Source: Nocardiopsis alba DSM 43377
GTDB taxonomy: Bacteria > Actinomycetota > Actinomycetes > Streptosporangiales > Streptosporangiaceae
DNA length: 64,000 nt
Direction of reading: 5' to 3'
Assembly: GCF_000341225.1 (NCBI RefSeq)
Contig: NZ_ANAC01000013.1
Coordinates: 1 to 64,000 of the forward strand
Translations under genes and position numbers: made by a program
The notes under the pieces: model-generated
Told to the model about the DNA's origin: nothing
Seen by the model: only the letters and a program-made list of their open reading frames with translations
The model's database searches: none
Part shown: piece by piece, positions 41,618-51,104 of the stretch
Layout of the letters: the number at the start of each line of letters is the position of its first letter
Numbering within the stretch: position 1 is the stretch's first letter

Positions 41618-42040
41618 CTAGGAGTGGAGGTGCTGCTGGATCTCCTCGTCGAGGTCGACGAAGCTGCCCTCCTGACCGGCCGGGACGATCTCGTAGGTGC
41701 GGTGGAGGAACTCGGCGAGGGGGGAGACCTGGGTGTCGAACTCCGCCTGACCGAAGGGAGAGGAGAGGGAGATGCTCACCGAGCGCTCTCCACCCTCGCT
41801 CTTGGAGGGCCACACCCGGACGTCGCCCTCGCCGACGGGGCGCACGATGCCCACGGTGAGGAGCTCGCGGGCGAAGATCCACTCGACGGGGCTGTCCTCG
41901 CCGGTGTGGAAGGCCACGCGGATCGCGTACGGGTCGTCAGCGCTGTAGTCGAGTCGCGCGACCAGGGGAACCGCGGTGCGCTCCGGGACCACGAGTCGCA
42001 GGCCCAGCTCGGCGGTGGCAGTGATATCGCTACTGTTCAT
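41618..42040 (-). CDS. ssgB: SsgA-like sporulation/cell-division regulator, SsgB type
   Basis: A 140-residue SALP protein. ELGLRLVVPERTAVPLVARL, DYSADDPYAIRVAFHTGE, VEWIFARELLTVGI and GDVRVWPSKSEGGERSVSIS match SsgB in order. In Streptomyces SsgB recruits FtsZ to sporulation septa. The gene marks the organism as a sporulating actinomycete. The ATG at 42040 has AAAGG about ten bases upstream; a TTG three codons earlier is too close to that motif. It stands alone, as ssgB usually does. Confidence 0.9.
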   Translation of the reverse strand: MNSSDITATAELGLRLVVPERTAVPLVARLDYSADDPYAIRVAFHTGEDSPVEWIFARELLTVGIVRPVGEGDVRVWPSKSEGGERSVSISLSSPFGQAEFDTQVSPLAEFLHRTYEIVPAGQEGSFVDLDEEIQQHLHS

Positions 42041-42519
42041 GTTCGCCAAACCTTTTCTCGTCCGGCCCAGGCGTTCCTGGGGCGCCGGCCGGTTGCCGTC
42101 TCACTCGCTCCAACGCGCTTGTCCGCGGATCATGACGTGAGTACGGAGACTTTCTTGGTCGGTGGGACCGGAGGTCTCGCTGCCCGCCCAGCGGGCCCAG
42201 CGCGCCGCGGGGCGGCACCACGATCCTTCGTCACTGTAATGACCAGGGGAAACCAAAGATTTCCCCATGATGGGTGGCCCGTGTCACGCGGAGGTCAACT
42301 CGTGGTCGTCCTCGGAGGGGTCGTGAAGCCGGGAACTCCTACTCATCGCGGGGATCAGGGGCGTCCGTGGAACTCCAATGGGGGTCTTCATGTCGGTAAT
42401 GTGACCTCGGTCACGTCTCTTCGGGGGCGGCTCGGTGGTCGAGTTGCGAGGCACCCTCGAACATGCGCTAGAGTTCTACATGTCAGGCCGACGAGGCCGG
42501 ACGGGGGCCCAGGCCCGAG
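42041..42519. other. 479-bp region between ssgB and tRNA-Val
   Basis: The ssgB promoter should lie here. It contains the inverted repeat GGGGAAA-ccaaaga-TTTCCCC (42246-42266), about 210 bp upstream of ssgB, and several AT-rich patches. No credible gene was found. Confidence 0.5.
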
Positions 42520-42593
42520 GGGCGATTAGCTCAGTTGGCTAGAGCGCATCGTTCACACCGATGAGGTCACTGGTTCGAGTCCAGTATCGCCCA
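42520..42593 (+). tRNA. tRNA-Val(CAC)
   Basis: A 74-base cloverleaf with acceptor GGGCGAT/ATCGCCC, anticodon stem CATCG/CGATG and loop TTCACAC, anticodon CAC. No CCA is encoded. U33 is present here, unlike in the GAC isoacceptor of this window. Confidence 0.94.
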
Positions 42594-42598
42594 CCTCG

Positions 42599-42643
42599 AA
42601 GAGGGAGCGGATCCGATCGTTACGGATCCGCTCCCTCTTTTTT
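42599..42643 (+). terminator. intrinsic terminator of tRNA-Val(CAC)
   Basis: Perfect 17-base stem (42599-42615 with 42623-42639), seven-base loop and a run of six T at 42638-42643. This is the most classical rho-independent terminator in the window. Confidence 0.9.
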
Positions 42644-42730
42644 CGTTTCGGTCGTCTCAATGCCGGGCAACGTGCGACTTTGCTCCACGGCCCCGATTTC
42701 GGCGGCCACCCCCTCCGGGAAAGGTCCCGC

Positions 42731-43138
42731 CTATTCGTCGAGGGTCCGTCCACGTCGCGCGGCCCGCCGGCGGCGCATCCGCCGCAGATGGTCGTCCTTG
42801 GTCCGAAGTGCCCACCGTTCGGCGCGCAGGGTCCAGACCTTGGCAGGATGGAGGAGGCGCCGGGCCCAACGGAACTCGGTACTGAGGATGAGCAGCCCCA
42901 AGAGGATCGAGGCGATACCGGGGCCGGGGATCACCAGCATGACGATCCCGGCGACGACGACCACCGCGCCCACCGTCCCGACCAGGATCCGCCAGGGCAG
43001 GTGCAGCACCGGGTGGGTGTGCATGCGTCGGCGGAAGAGCCTGAGCCGCGCGCGCAGCCTCCTCCACCGGCGTACCCGGGTGCGGTGCCGGTGGGATGTC
43101 TCCGTCGCTGGAGGTCCGTCTGGAGGACTCGGTGACAT
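42731..43138 (-). CDS. PGPGW-type small membrane protein (TIGR02611-like)
   Basis: A 135-residue protein with a very basic N-terminal third (RTRVRRWRRLRARLRLFRRR). Two close membrane helices follow (about 53-90), interrupted by the V-IPGPGI turn, and then a basic amphipathic C-terminus. The I-PGPG turn between helices defines the actinobacterial PGPGW/TIGR02611 proteins, whose function is unknown. The ATG at 43138 was chosen; a start 15 codons upstream adds no recognisable sequence. Confidence 0.8.
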   Translation of the reverse strand: MSPSPPDGPPATETSHRHRTRVRRWRRLRARLRLFRRRMHTHPVLHLPWRILVGTVGAVVVVAGIVMLVIPGPGIASILLGLLILSTEFRWARRLLHPAKVWTLRAERWALRTKDDHLRRMRRRRAARRGRTLDE

Positions 43139-43561
43139 GCGCTCACAGTATTCGGTCGTTACATCTGATGGCATTCGGGTCACGAACTCGGTGCGGCGTC
43201 GGATGTCTGCCGATTCTCACCGATCTCGTGGTGCGGATCAATGCCCTGAGGAAAAGACCGGAAGATCACGAAGAGTCCGGTAGGTCCTTGGTGGAGGCCC
43301 CGCCGCCAGGGCTTCGAAGGGCCTCGGAGCACCTCGTCCCCCCGGCCCGGATCGCCCCGATTCTCCGACCGAATCACGGGTTTCCGTTCTGGATTCCCAC
43401 CCCGACGGACCCCGAGCGGCCGATGGGGGGATCGTCCCCGGGCCCTGTGGACGACGGGGCGACCTCATCACGGAGCCGATAGCATCGGTGACGAAACACC
43501 AGGCCGCCGTCACCGGCGGCCGGTGCGTATCCATGACATCGACGTATCCCTGGGAGTCACC
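43139..43561. other. 423-bp region upstream of thrS
   Basis: The long leader of thrS contains a hairpin GGCCGCCG-tcac-CGGCGGCC at 43502-43521, 40 bp before the start. A TGGNACCGCG-type T-box element was looked for and not seen. No gene fits. Confidence 0.5.
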
Positions 43562-45535
43562 GTGTCCGCCGCGTCTGAGCTGCATATCACCCTCGCCGGA
43601 ACCTCGCGTGCGGTGGCGGCCACGACCACCGCGGGCCAGGCACTGGAGGCGGACGGCAAGACCGTGATCGCCGCCCTGGTCAACGGTGAACCCCGCGACC
43701 TGGCCCTGGAGCTCTCCGACGGTGACACCGTCGAGCCGATCGCGATCGACTCCGAGGAGGGGCGGGCGATCCTGCGCCACTCCACCGCGCACATCCTCGC
43801 CCAGGCCGTGCAGGAGCTCTTCCCCGAGGCGAAGCTGGGCATCGGCCCGCCCGTCGAGAACGGCTTCTACTACGACTTCGACGTCGCCGAGCCCTTCACC
43901 CCGGCCGATCTGAAGAGCATCGAGAAGAAGATGCAGCAGATCATCAAGCAGGGGCAGCGCTTCGACCGGCGCGCGGTCTCCGACGACGACGCCCGCGCCG
44001 AGCTGTCCACCGAGCCCTACAAGCTGGAGCTGATCGGTCTCAAGGGCGGGGCCGCCGAGGCGGCCGACGGCGCCTCCGCCGAGGTCGGCGCCGGCGAGCT
44101 CACCATCTACGACAACGTCCACCCGCGCACCGGCGAGCTGTGCTGGAAGGACCTGTGCCGGGGCCCGCACCTGCCCACCACCCGGGTGGTCCCGGCCTTC
44201 AAGCTCATGCGCACCGCCGCCGCCTACTGGCGCGGCAAGGAGACCAACCCGCAGCTCCAGCGGATCTACGGCACCGCCTGGGAGAGCAAGGACGCGCTCA
44301 AGGCGTACCTGACCTTCCTGGAGGAGGCCGAGAAGCGCGACCACCGCAAGCTCGGCTCCGAGCTCGACCTGTTCTCCATCCCGGACGAGATCGGCTCCGG
44401 ACTGGCCGTCTTCCACCCCAAGGGCGGCATCATCCGCCGGGTCATGGAGGACTACTCGCGCAAGCGCCACGAGGAGAGCGGCTACGAGTTCGTCTACTCG
44501 CCGCACGCCACCAAGAGCACGCTGTTCGAGAAGTCGGGACACCTCGACTGGTACGCGGACGGCATGTACCCCCCCATGCAGCTCGACGGCGGTCAGGACT
44601 ACTACCTGAAGCCGATGAACTGCCCGATGCACAACCTGATCTTCGACGCGCGCGGGCGCTCCTACCGTGAACTGCCGCTGCGCCTGTTCGAGTTCGGCAC
44701 CGTGTACCGGTACGAGAAGTCCGGCGTGGTGCACGGCCTGACCCGCGCCCGCGGCTTCACCCAGGACGACGCCCACATCTACTGCACAAAGGAGCAGATG
44801 GCGGGCGAGCTCGACTCGCTGCTCACCTTCGTCCTCGATCTGCTGCGCGACTACGGCCTCGACGACTTCTACCTGGAGCTGTCCACCAAGGACCCGGAGA
44901 AGTACATCGGCGAGGACGAGGTCTGGGAGGAGGCCACCGGCATCCTCCGTCAGGCCGCCGAGAAGCAGGGCCTGGAACTGGTCATGGACCCGGGCGGCGC
45001 GGCCTTCTACGGCCCGAAGATCTCCGTCCAGGCCAAGGACGCCATCGGCCGCACCTGGCAGATGTCCACGATCCAGGTGGACTTCAACCTGCCCGAGCGC
45101 TTCGACCTGGAGTACACCGCCGCCGACGGCTCCCGTCAGCGTCCGGTCATGATCCACCGCGCCCTGTTCGGCTCCATCGAGCGGTTCTTCGCGGTGCTCC
45201 TGGAGCACTACGCCGGCGCCTTCCCGGCCTGGCTGGCCCCGGTCCAGGCGGTGGGCATCCCGATCGCCGACGAGCACGTGCCCTACCTCCAGGAGATCGC
45301 GGCCAGGCTCAAGGCCGAGGGCATCCGGGTCGAGGTCGACGCCGGAGACGACCGGATGCAGAAGAAGATCCGCAACGCCCAGAAGCAGAAGGTGCCCTTC
45401 ATGCTGCTGGCCGGTGACGAGGACATCAGCAAGGGGGCCGTGTCCTTCCGCTACCGCGACGGCTCCCAGAACAACGGCGTCCCGATCGACGAGGCGGTCG
45501 CCGAGATCGTCGCCACCGTGCGCGAACGCCGCTGA
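43562..45535 (+). CDS. thrS: threonyl-tRNA synthetase
   Basis: A 657-residue class II synthetase of normal length. The domains in order are: TGS (residues 1-60), an editing domain with [10 protein letters not shown], the catalytic core with [28 protein letters not shown] (zinc-ligand cysteine), [19 protein letters not shown] and [17 protein letters not shown] (motif 2). Motif 3 is in [14 protein letters not shown], and the last 110 residues form the anticodon-binding domain. The GTG at 43562 has GGGAG eight bases upstream and gives the usual N-terminus. It charges tRNA-Thr. Confidence 0.96.
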   Translation: MSAASELHITLAGTSRAVAATTTAGQALEADGKTVIAALVNGEPRDLALELSDGDTVEPIAIDSEEGRAILRHSTAHILAQAVQELFPEAKLGIGPPVENGFYYDFDVAEPFTPADLKSIEKKMQQIIKQGQRFDRRAVSDDDARAELSTEPYKLELIGLKGGAAEAADGASAEVGAGELTIYDNVHPRTGELCWKDLCRGPHLPTTRVVPAFKLMRTAAAYWRGKETNPQLQRIYGTAWESKDALKAYLTFLEEAEKRDHRKLGSELDLFSIPDEIGSGLAVFHPKGGIIRRVMEDYSRKRHEESGYEFVYSPHATKSTLFEKSGHLDWYADGMYPPMQLDGGQDYYLKPMNCPMHNLIFDARGRSYRELPLRLFEFGTVYRYEKSGVVHGLTRARGFTQDDAHIYCTKEQMAGELDSLLTFVLDLLRDYGLDDFYLELSTKDPEKYIGEDEVWEEATGILRQAAEKQGLELVMDPGGAAFYGPKISVQAKDAIGRTWQMSTIQVDFNLPERFDLEYTAADGSRQRPVMIHRALFGSIERFFAVLLEHYAGAFPAWLAPVQAVGIPIADEHVPYLQEIAARLKAEGIRVEVDAGDDRMQKKIRNAQKQKVPFMLLAGDEDISKGAVSFRYRDGSQNNGVPIDEAVAEIVATVRERR

Positions 45536-45558
45536 CCGCGACGGTCCCCTGAAACCAC

Positions 45559-45594
45559 GGAGCGCCCGTTCCCCCTCGTGGGGGCGGGCGCTCC
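45559..45594. terminator. bidirectional terminator after thrS
   Basis: Ten-base outer stem (45559-45568 with 45585-45594), a two-base bulge and five more inner pairs around a TCGT loop. Confidence 0.75.
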
Positions 45595-45611
45595 TCGTGT
45601 TCTCCAGGGGG

Positions 45612-45770
45612 TCAGTTCCGCTCCCGGCGGTCGCGGGGCGCGGGGTCCTCCTTGAAAAGATCCTCGCGGGAGATCTGCGCGGTGGCGTCGGGGTCCGCCG
45701 TGGTCTCCTCCTCGTCGTCGCGGAACAGATCCGCGCGCGAGATGCGGTGCGTGGCGTTGGGGTCGCTCAT
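45612..45770 (-). CDS. 52-aa protein with a tandem duplicated motif
   Basis: A short, highly charged protein convergent with thrS. Two copies of one motif make up most of it: DPNATHRISRADLFRDD (residues 3-19) and DPDATAQISREDLFKED (27-43). They share D-P-x-A-T-x-x-I-S-R-x-D-L-F. There is no signal peptide or membrane segment. The ATG lies four codons after an in-frame stop-rich region, and codon third positions are GC-rich, which supports real coding. I do not recognise the family. Duplicate short linear motifs suggest binding to a dimeric or repeated partner. Confidence 0.6.
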   Translation of the reverse strand: MSDPNATHRISRADLFRDDEEETTADPDATAQISREDLFKEDPAPRDRRERN

Positions 45771-45871
45771 CGGGTCCTACTCCTCGTGGTTCGGGCAAGG
45801 CGGATTTTATCGGGACCACACCGGGTGGCCGAACGTCCGGGTGCGTGCGCCGGGGGTAGTCGTGTCCGGGC

Positions 45872-46552
45872 TCAGGAACCGGCGGTGTTGAGCCCCCACG
45901 CCCGGCCGGGGATCCGGTCGACCAGATCGATCAGATAGTCGGCGGCGGTCAGGGCACGGGCGGGGTCGAGTCGCATCGGCGCCCAGGTGAGGACGTGCCC
46001 GCCGGAGAAGCGGACCGGGAGCGACCGGGAACGACAGTCCGACAACAGCCACGCGACGGTCCCCCGGGTCAGGACGGCGCGGGCGAAACGCTCGTCGTCA
46101 CCGCTGGTGTGAAAGGCCCCGGCGAAGGCGCGGTCGATCTCCTCCGGTTCTCCGCGATCGTCGAACGACACGGTGCGGGACAGATCACGGCGGTGGATCT
46201 CCAGTTCCGCGCCCGGGCCGGGCGCGCGCACCGCCACGATCCGGTGGGGATGCGGCGCGGGACCCTCCCCTCCCCGGCCGGAGGGGCGGTCGAGCTCGAA
46301 CAGGGTGACCAGGTGGCGGCCGCGTCGGCCGGTGAGCACGTGGCGTGCCCGGACGCCGGGGGCGCGAAGTTCCCGGGGCAGGGTGGCGTCCGCCAGCGGG
46401 GAAGGGTGCTGTTCGACGTAGTCCCAGTCGTGCTCCCGGGCCCATCCGCGCAGCTCGGCGACCCGCTCCTGGCGAAAGTGCGCGGCGACCGTGATCACTC
46501 CGGCGGACACCACCACGGCGACCAGGGCGATCAGCGGCAGAGCGCCTTCCAT
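45872..46552 (-). CDS. hypothetical single-pass membrane protein
   Basis: A 226-residue protein with one N-terminal membrane helix (about 5-25) and a soluble remainder. FRQERVAELRGWAREHDWDY and, later, LVTLFELDRPSGR and a DLVDRIPGRAW end resemble actinobacterial proteins with a DUF3137-like layout, but I cannot assign the family firmly. No catalytic motif is apparent. It is followed 300 bp away by the kinase gene on the same strand and is probably transcribed alone. Confidence 0.7.
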   Translation of the reverse strand: MEGALPLIALVAVVVSAGVITVAAHFRQERVAELRGWAREHDWDYVEQHPSPLADATLPRELRAPGVRARHVLTGRRGRHLVTLFELDRPSGRGGEGPAPHPHRIVAVRAPGPGAELEIHRRDLSRTVSFDDRGEPEEIDRAFAGAFHTSGDDERFARAVLTRGTVAWLLSDCRSRSLPVRFSGGHVLTWAPMRLDPARALTAADYLIDLVDRIPGRAWGLNTAGS

Positions 46553-46855
46553 CCGGTGTCTCCTCCGGTGGGGAACGTGTGAGGGCCGGTGGACCCGTGC
46601 GAGGCGTCGTGGCGATCCGGGTCGCGGGCCCGGTGACAGGGGGCCGCGTCGGCCTTACGAGTCCATTCTGTGCCGCCCTCGTCCACTTGTCACCCCCGTG
46701 TGATCACTCTTCGCCGTCACCGGTACAACACCGGCCTCGTACACCTCTGGTATCCCGGTGCACGGGCCTCTGGTCGGCCGAGAGACCACGCTCGGTCACC
46801 TGTCGTGGTGGATCGGAGGCTCAGAGTGATGCGTGTCCGATTGTGGCCAACCGGG
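46553..46855. other. 303-bp gap, nothing recognised
   Basis: Lies between the hypothetical membrane-protein gene and the kinase gene, both leftward. It has moderate AT content at 46680-46760, suitable for a promoter. No hairpin longer than seven pairs and no gene stand out. Confidence 0.45.
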
Positions 46856-47719
46856 TCACCAGGAACGCCGGGTGAGGGGACCGTCCTGCCGCGGCAGCGA
46901 TGACAGGAGCAGGGCGGGGGAGGGACGCAGGACCGGATCCGGGGCCAGCGCCGCGCGCACGATGGGCAGGAGCTCGGCCGGCAGACCGATCAGGTCGGCC
47001 TCGCCGCGCAGGATCCGCTCCTCGACCGACGCGACGGGTCCGGTGCCGAACGGGTTGCGCCCGGTGGCGGCGTAGGCCGTCACCTGCCCCCAGTTGAACA
47101 CGTCGGAGGCGGTCGTGGCGGCCCCTCCGCGCAGACGTTCGGGGGAGACCCATCCCGGGGTGCCCCAGATCCGCCCGCAAGAGGGCAGAGAGGCCGCCGA
47201 GGCCGCGACGCCGAAGTCCAGGACACGCGGCCCGGAAGGGGAGAGGACGACGTTGCCCGGCTTCAGGTCCCGATGCACGAGCCCGGCCCGGTGGATGTCG
47301 GCCAGGGCGGTGACCACACCGGAGGCCAGAGCGATGAGGGCCCCCGCCCGCAACGGGCGTACGTGCTCGACCCGCTCGCGCAGGGTCGGACCGGGGACGT
47401 GGAGGGTGGCCAGCCAGGGGATCTCCGCCCGGGGCGCGGCACCCGCGAACCGGGGTACGAAACGGCCGCGCACGCGTCGCAGCGCGGCCACCTCCCGGGC
47501 GAAACGTTCACGGAACTCGGGTTCGTCGGCCAGCTCCGGATGCACCGCCTTCACCGACACCGAACGGCCGGTACGAGAGCGACCGAGATAGACGGTCCCC
47601 ATCCCGCCCGAGCCGAGCCGCCCGAGCAGTCGATAGGGGCCCAGCCTCGTCGGGTCGTGGGCACTCAGGGGGAGGACCTCGGTGGGGTCCTGCGGACGGG
47701 GAAAGAGGGAGAGGGGCAC
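46856..47719 (-). CDS. soluble serine/threonine protein kinase
   Basis: A 287-residue Hanks-type kinase consisting only of the kinase domain. GRLGSGGMGTVYLGRSRTG is the glycine loop (about 32-50) and SVSVKAVHPE holds the ATP lysine. HRDLKPGNVVL is the catalytic loop and LDFGVAA the DFG motif. WGTPGWVSPERL is the activation/P+1 region. No membrane helix or PASTA/sensor tail follows, which is unusual, since most actinobacterial PknA/B-type kinases carry one. The GTG start was accepted for length. Partners are unknown. Confidence 0.9.
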   Translation of the reverse strand: MPLSLFPRPQDPTEVLPLSAHDPTRLGPYRLLGRLGSGGMGTVYLGRSRTGRSVSVKAVHPELADEPEFRERFAREVAALRRVRGRFVPRFAGAAPRAEIPWLATLHVPGPTLRERVEHVRPLRAGALIALASGVVTALADIHRAGLVHRDLKPGNVVLSPSGPRVLDFGVAASAASLPSCGRIWGTPGWVSPERLRGGAATTASDVFNWGQVTAYAATGRNPFGTGPVASVEERILRGEADLIGLPAELLPIVRAALAPDPVLRPSPALLLSSLPRQDGPLTRRSW

Positions 47720-47796
47720 TGCGCCGGGACCTCGGGGGCATGAGGGGCCTTGAGCGGACCCATGATGCCGGCCGAACGCGCATCACGCACGGTCGC

Positions 47797-47842
47797 CCCC
47801 CGAACACGGGGGCGCGGGCCCGGGGACGCCGTTGTCCCCGGG
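47797..47842 (-). terminator. two hairpins after the acyl-CoA dehydrogenase operon
   Basis: A six-base stem (47797-47802 with 47807-47812) and a nine-base stem (47819-47827 with 47834-47842) lie in series just beyond the last gene of the leftward carboxylase operon. Confidence 0.55.
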
Positions 47843-47861
47843 GCCGCGGTCGGTGGGAGTC

Positions 47862-49019
47862 TCAGGCGGGAAGGCCGAGCTCGCGGGCGATCAGCATCTT
47901 CTGGACCTCGCTGGTGCCCTCGCCGATCTCCAGGATCTTGGCGTCGCGGTAGAAACGGCCCACGGCGTAGTCGTTCATGAAGCCGTAGCCGCCGAAGACC
48001 TGGGTGGCGTCGCGGGCGTTGTCCATGGCGGCGTTGGAGGCGATCAGCTTGGCGATCGCCGCCTCCTTCTTGAAGGGTTCGCCGGCGAGCATCCGAGAGG
48101 CCGCGTCGTAGTAGGCCAGACGGGCGCTGTAGGTGCGGGCCTCCATCTCGGCGATCTTGAACTGGATGGCCTGGTAGCGGGCGATGCTGCCGCCGAAGGC
48201 CTGGCGTTCGTGGGCGTAGCGGACGCTCTCGTCGACACAGCCCTGGGCCAGACCGACCGACAGCGCCGCGATGGCGATGCGGCCCTCGTCGAGGATGCGC
48301 AGGAACTGGGCGTAGCCGCGGCCGCGTTCGCCGACCAGGTTGGCCTCGGGCACACGGCAGTCCTCGAACACCAGCTCGTTGGTGTCGGAGGCGTTCCAGC
48401 CGACCTTGGAGTACTTCTGGCCGACGGAGAAACCGGGGGTGCCCTTGGGGACGAGGATCGAGGAGATCTCCGGCCGGCCGTCCTCGCGTTCACCGGTCAC
48501 GGCGGTCACCGTGACCAGAGCGGTGATGTCGGTCCCGGAGTTGGTGATGAACGACTTGGTCCCGTTGATCACCCACTCGCCGTTCTCCAGACGGGCCGTG
48601 GTCTTGGTGGCACCGGCGTCGGAGCCGCCATCGGGTTCGGTCAGCCCGAAGGCGCCCAGGGCCTCGCCGGAGGTGAGCCGGGGCAGGTAGGTCTTCTTCT
48701 GCTCCTCGGTACCGAAGCGGTGGAGGGGCATGGCGCCCAGCGACACCCCGGCCTCCAGGGTGATCGCCACGGAGGAGTCCACCCGGGCCAGCTCCTCCAG
48801 GGCCAGGCACAGGGCGAAGTAGTCGCCGCCCATGCCGCCGTGCTCCTCGGGGAAGGGCAGCCCGAACAGGCCCATCCGGCCCATCTTGGCGACGATCTCG
48901 TAGGGGAAGGCGCCGCGCTCGTAGAAGTCGCCGATCACCGGCGCGACCTCGGTCTGCGCGAAGGTCTCCACCGCGGCCCGCAGATCGGCGTGCTCGGTCG
49001 AGAGTTCGTGGCGGTTCAT
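47862..49019 (-). CDS. acdH: acyl-CoA dehydrogenase (AcdH-like)
   Basis: A 385-residue FAD enzyme. AFGLTEPDGGSDAGATKT and GWNASDTNELVFEDCRVP are FAD- and substrate-binding motifs. QVFGGYGFMNDYAVGRFYRD and LEIGEGTSEVQKMLIAR lie near the end. The Glu in the EGT motif is at the position of the catalytic base in short/medium-chain dehydrogenases; isovaleryl-CoA dehydrogenase has Ala there. Thus a short branched-chain dehydrogenase, as for Streptomyces AcdH, fits better than a strict isovaleryl enzyme. The ATG overlaps the carboxylase alpha stop (ATGA). It feeds enoyl-CoA to the carboxylase in leucine breakdown. Confidence 0.9.
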   Translation of the reverse strand: MNRHELSTEHADLRAAVETFAQTEVAPVIGDFYERGAFPYEIVAKMGRMGLFGLPFPEEHGGMGGDYFALCLALEELARVDSSVAITLEAGVSLGAMPLHRFGTEEQKKTYLPRLTSGEALGAFGLTEPDGGSDAGATKTTARLENGEWVINGTKSFITNSGTDITALVTVTAVTGEREDGRPEISSILVPKGTPGFSVGQKYSKVGWNASDTNELVFEDCRVPEANLVGERGRGYAQFLRILDEGRIAIAALSVGLAQGCVDESVRYAHERQAFGGSIARYQAIQFKIAEMEARTYSARLAYYDAASRMLAGEPFKKEAAIAKLIASNAAMDNARDATQVFGGYGFMNDYAVGRFYRDAKILEIGEGTSEVQKMLIARELGLPA

Positions 49020-51097
49020 CGCTGCTCCTCGGTGGAGGTGGAAGGGGTGTCGGCCGGGTTCTCGGGTTCGACGGTGACCAGGACGGCGTCCATGGGCACG
49101 GAGGAACCGGTGCGGACCGCCACGGAGGCGACGGTCCCGTCGATCGGGGAGGGCACGGAGTGCTCCATCTTCATGGCCTCGACCACCGCCAGGGTGGTTC
49201 CGGCGGTGACCGTCTGCCCGACCCGGACCGGTACGTCCAGGACGGTGCCGGGCATGGGGCTGCGGACGGTGCCGTCGGCGGCCGCGTCGTCCTCGCGCAG
49301 CGCCGCCGTCACCGGTTCCTCGTGCAGGCTCCAGGCGGCGCCCTCCAGCCCCAGCCACCGGTGGGCGGTGGCGGGGTCGTCGGCGCGGGCGTAGGTGACG
49401 GTGGTGTCGGCGTCGGTGATCGTGAGCCGGGTGCCGTCCGCGGAGCGGCGGGCCCCGAGCGCGACCGGCTCCCGGTCGGCCAGGGCGACCAGGTAGCGCC
49501 CGGGGGCGCCGTCGCGCCGGACCCGGACGACGACGGCGTCGTGGCCGGGGGCCCGCAGTCTCCACGGGGTCCAGGCGGGGCCGCCCATCCGCCAGCCGTC
49601 GGGTACGGCGAACCGGTCGGCGGTGGGGCCGATCTCCAGGTCGAGCTGGTGGTCCAGGGCGGCGGCCATGGCCACGGAGGAGAGGAGGTCGGGGGCCTCC
49701 TCGGGCGGGTCGGAGGCGATGAGGTCGGTGCTCAGGTCGCCCGCGATCACCCGGGGGTGGTGCAGGAGCCGGCGCAGGTAGGCGGTGTTGGTCACACAGC
49801 CCAGCAGCCGGTAGGAGGCGAGCGCGGCGTCCATCCGGTTCAGGGCCTCGGCCCGGTCCGCGCCCCAGGTGACGACCTTGGCCAGCATCGGGTCGAAGTC
49901 GGAGGTGACCGCCCCGCCCCGGGCGATGCCCGAGTCCACCCGCACGTGCGGGCCGGAGGGCTCCTCCAAGAGCAGGATCGGCCCGCCCGAGGGCAGGAAA
50001 CCGCGGTCGGCGTCCTCGGCGTAGATCCTGGACTCCACCGCGTGCCCCTCCCAGGAGACGTCCTCCTGAGCGAAGGGCAGGGCCTCGCCGTAGGCCACGC
50101 GTACCTGGAGTTCCACCAGGTCGACGCCGCGCTCGCCGCGTACGGCGACGACCTCCTCGGTGACCGGGTGCTCCACCTGGAGGCGGGTGTTCATCTCCAG
50201 GAAGGAGAAGGACAGGCCTCCGTCGGGGTCGGTCTCGGCGATGAACTCGACGGTGCCCGCGCCCACGTAGCCGCAGGATCGGGCGGCGGCGACGGCGGCC
50301 TCGCCCATGGTCCGGCGCTGCCCCTCGGTGAGCAGGGGTGAGGGGGCCTCCTCCACCACCTTCTGGTGTCGGCGTTGCAGGCTGCACTCGCGTTCGCCCA
50401 GGTGCAGGACGTGGCCGTGCGCGTCGGCCATGACCTGGACCTCGATGTGGCGGGGCCGCTGGACGAGCTTCTCCACCAGCAGGGTCGCGTCGCCGAAGGA
50501 GGCCAGCGCCTCGCGGCGGGCGGCCGCGGCGTCGGCGAGCAGGCCCTCGGGCGCGTACACGGAGCGCATGCCCTTGCCGCCGCCTCCGGCGGAGGGCTTG
50601 ATGAGCAGCGGGTAGCCGGTCTCCTCGGCCGCGCGAAGGAGTTCGTCGTCGTCCAGGGGCTGTCCGGGTTTCTCGGCGAAGCCGCCCAGGACGGGCACCC
50701 CCGCCGCGGCGACGGTGTCCTTGGCGCGGATCTTGTCGCCCATGGCCTCGATGGCCGAGGCGGGCGGGCCGATGAAGACCAGGCCGGAGTCGGTGCACGC
50801 GCGGGCGAAGTCGGCGTTCTCCGACAGGAAGCCGTAGCCGGGATGCACGCCGGTGGCCCCGCAGTCCAGGGCCAGGGCGACGATCCCGTCGGCGTCCAGG
50901 TAGTGCTCCACCCTCAGAGCGATGTCGGCGGCCAGGGTGTGCGGGGCCTCGGAGTCGGCGTCGGTGTAGACGGTGGCCGGGCTGATGCCCATGCGGCGCA
51001 GGGTACGCATGATCCGCAGCGCGATCTCGCCCCGGTTGGCGACCAGGACGCGCGCGACTCCGTGACTCCTCGAGATGGTGCGTGGTGTGGTGGTCAA
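49016..51097 (-). CDS. accA1: biotin-dependent acyl-CoA carboxylase alpha subunit (methylcrotonyl-CoA type)
   Basis: A 693-residue protein. The biotin carboxylase part (about 15-460) has VLVANRGEIALRIMRTL, the ATP-grasp glycine loop KPSAGGGGKGMR, RHIEVQVMAD and EMNTRLQVEHPVTE. The C-terminal biotinyl domain (about 610-685) carries the biotin lysine in VVEAMKMEH. The TTG start follows AGGAA and lies seven bases after the beta-subunit stop. With the beta subunit it should carboxylate 3-methylcrotonyl-CoA, as the beta sequence suggests. Confidence 0.9.
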   Translation of the reverse strand: MTTTPRTISRSHGVARVLVANRGEIALRIMRTLRRMGISPATVYTDADSEAPHTLAADIALRVEHYLDADGIVALALDCGATGVHPGYGFLSENADFARACTDSGLVFIGPPASAIEAMGDKIRAKDTVAAAGVPVLGGFAEKPGQPLDDDELLRAAEETGYPLLIKPSAGGGGKGMRSVYAPEGLLADAAAARREALASFGDATLLVEKLVQRPRHIEVQVMADAHGHVLHLGERECSLQRRHQKVVEEAPSPLLTEGQRRTMGEAAVAAARSCGYVGAGTVEFIAETDPDGGLSFSFLEMNTRLQVEHPVTEEVVAVRGERGVDLVELQVRVAYGEALPFAQEDVSWEGHAVESRIYAEDADRGFLPSGGPILLLEEPSGPHVRVDSGIARGGAVTSDFDPMLAKVVTWGADRAEALNRMDAALASYRLLGCVTNTAYLRRLLHHPRVIAGDLSTDLIASDPPEEAPDLLSSVAMAAALDHQLDLEIGPTADRFAVPDGWRMGGPAWTPWRLRAPGHDAVVVRVRRDGAPGRYLVALADREPVALGARRSADGTRLTITDADTTVTYARADDPATAHRWLGLEGAAWSLHEEPVTAALREDDAAADGTVRSPMPGTVLDVPVRVGQTVTAGTTLAVVEAMKMEHSVPSPIDGTVASVAVRTGSSVPMDAVLVTVEPENPADTPSTSTEEQR

Positions 51098-51104
51098 GGG
51101 TTCC

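Noticed and set aside
43139..43561. Possible T-box riboswitch in the thrS leader
   Set aside because: No TGGNACCGCG-like T-box sequence or Thr specifier stem was found; only a simple hairpin is present.
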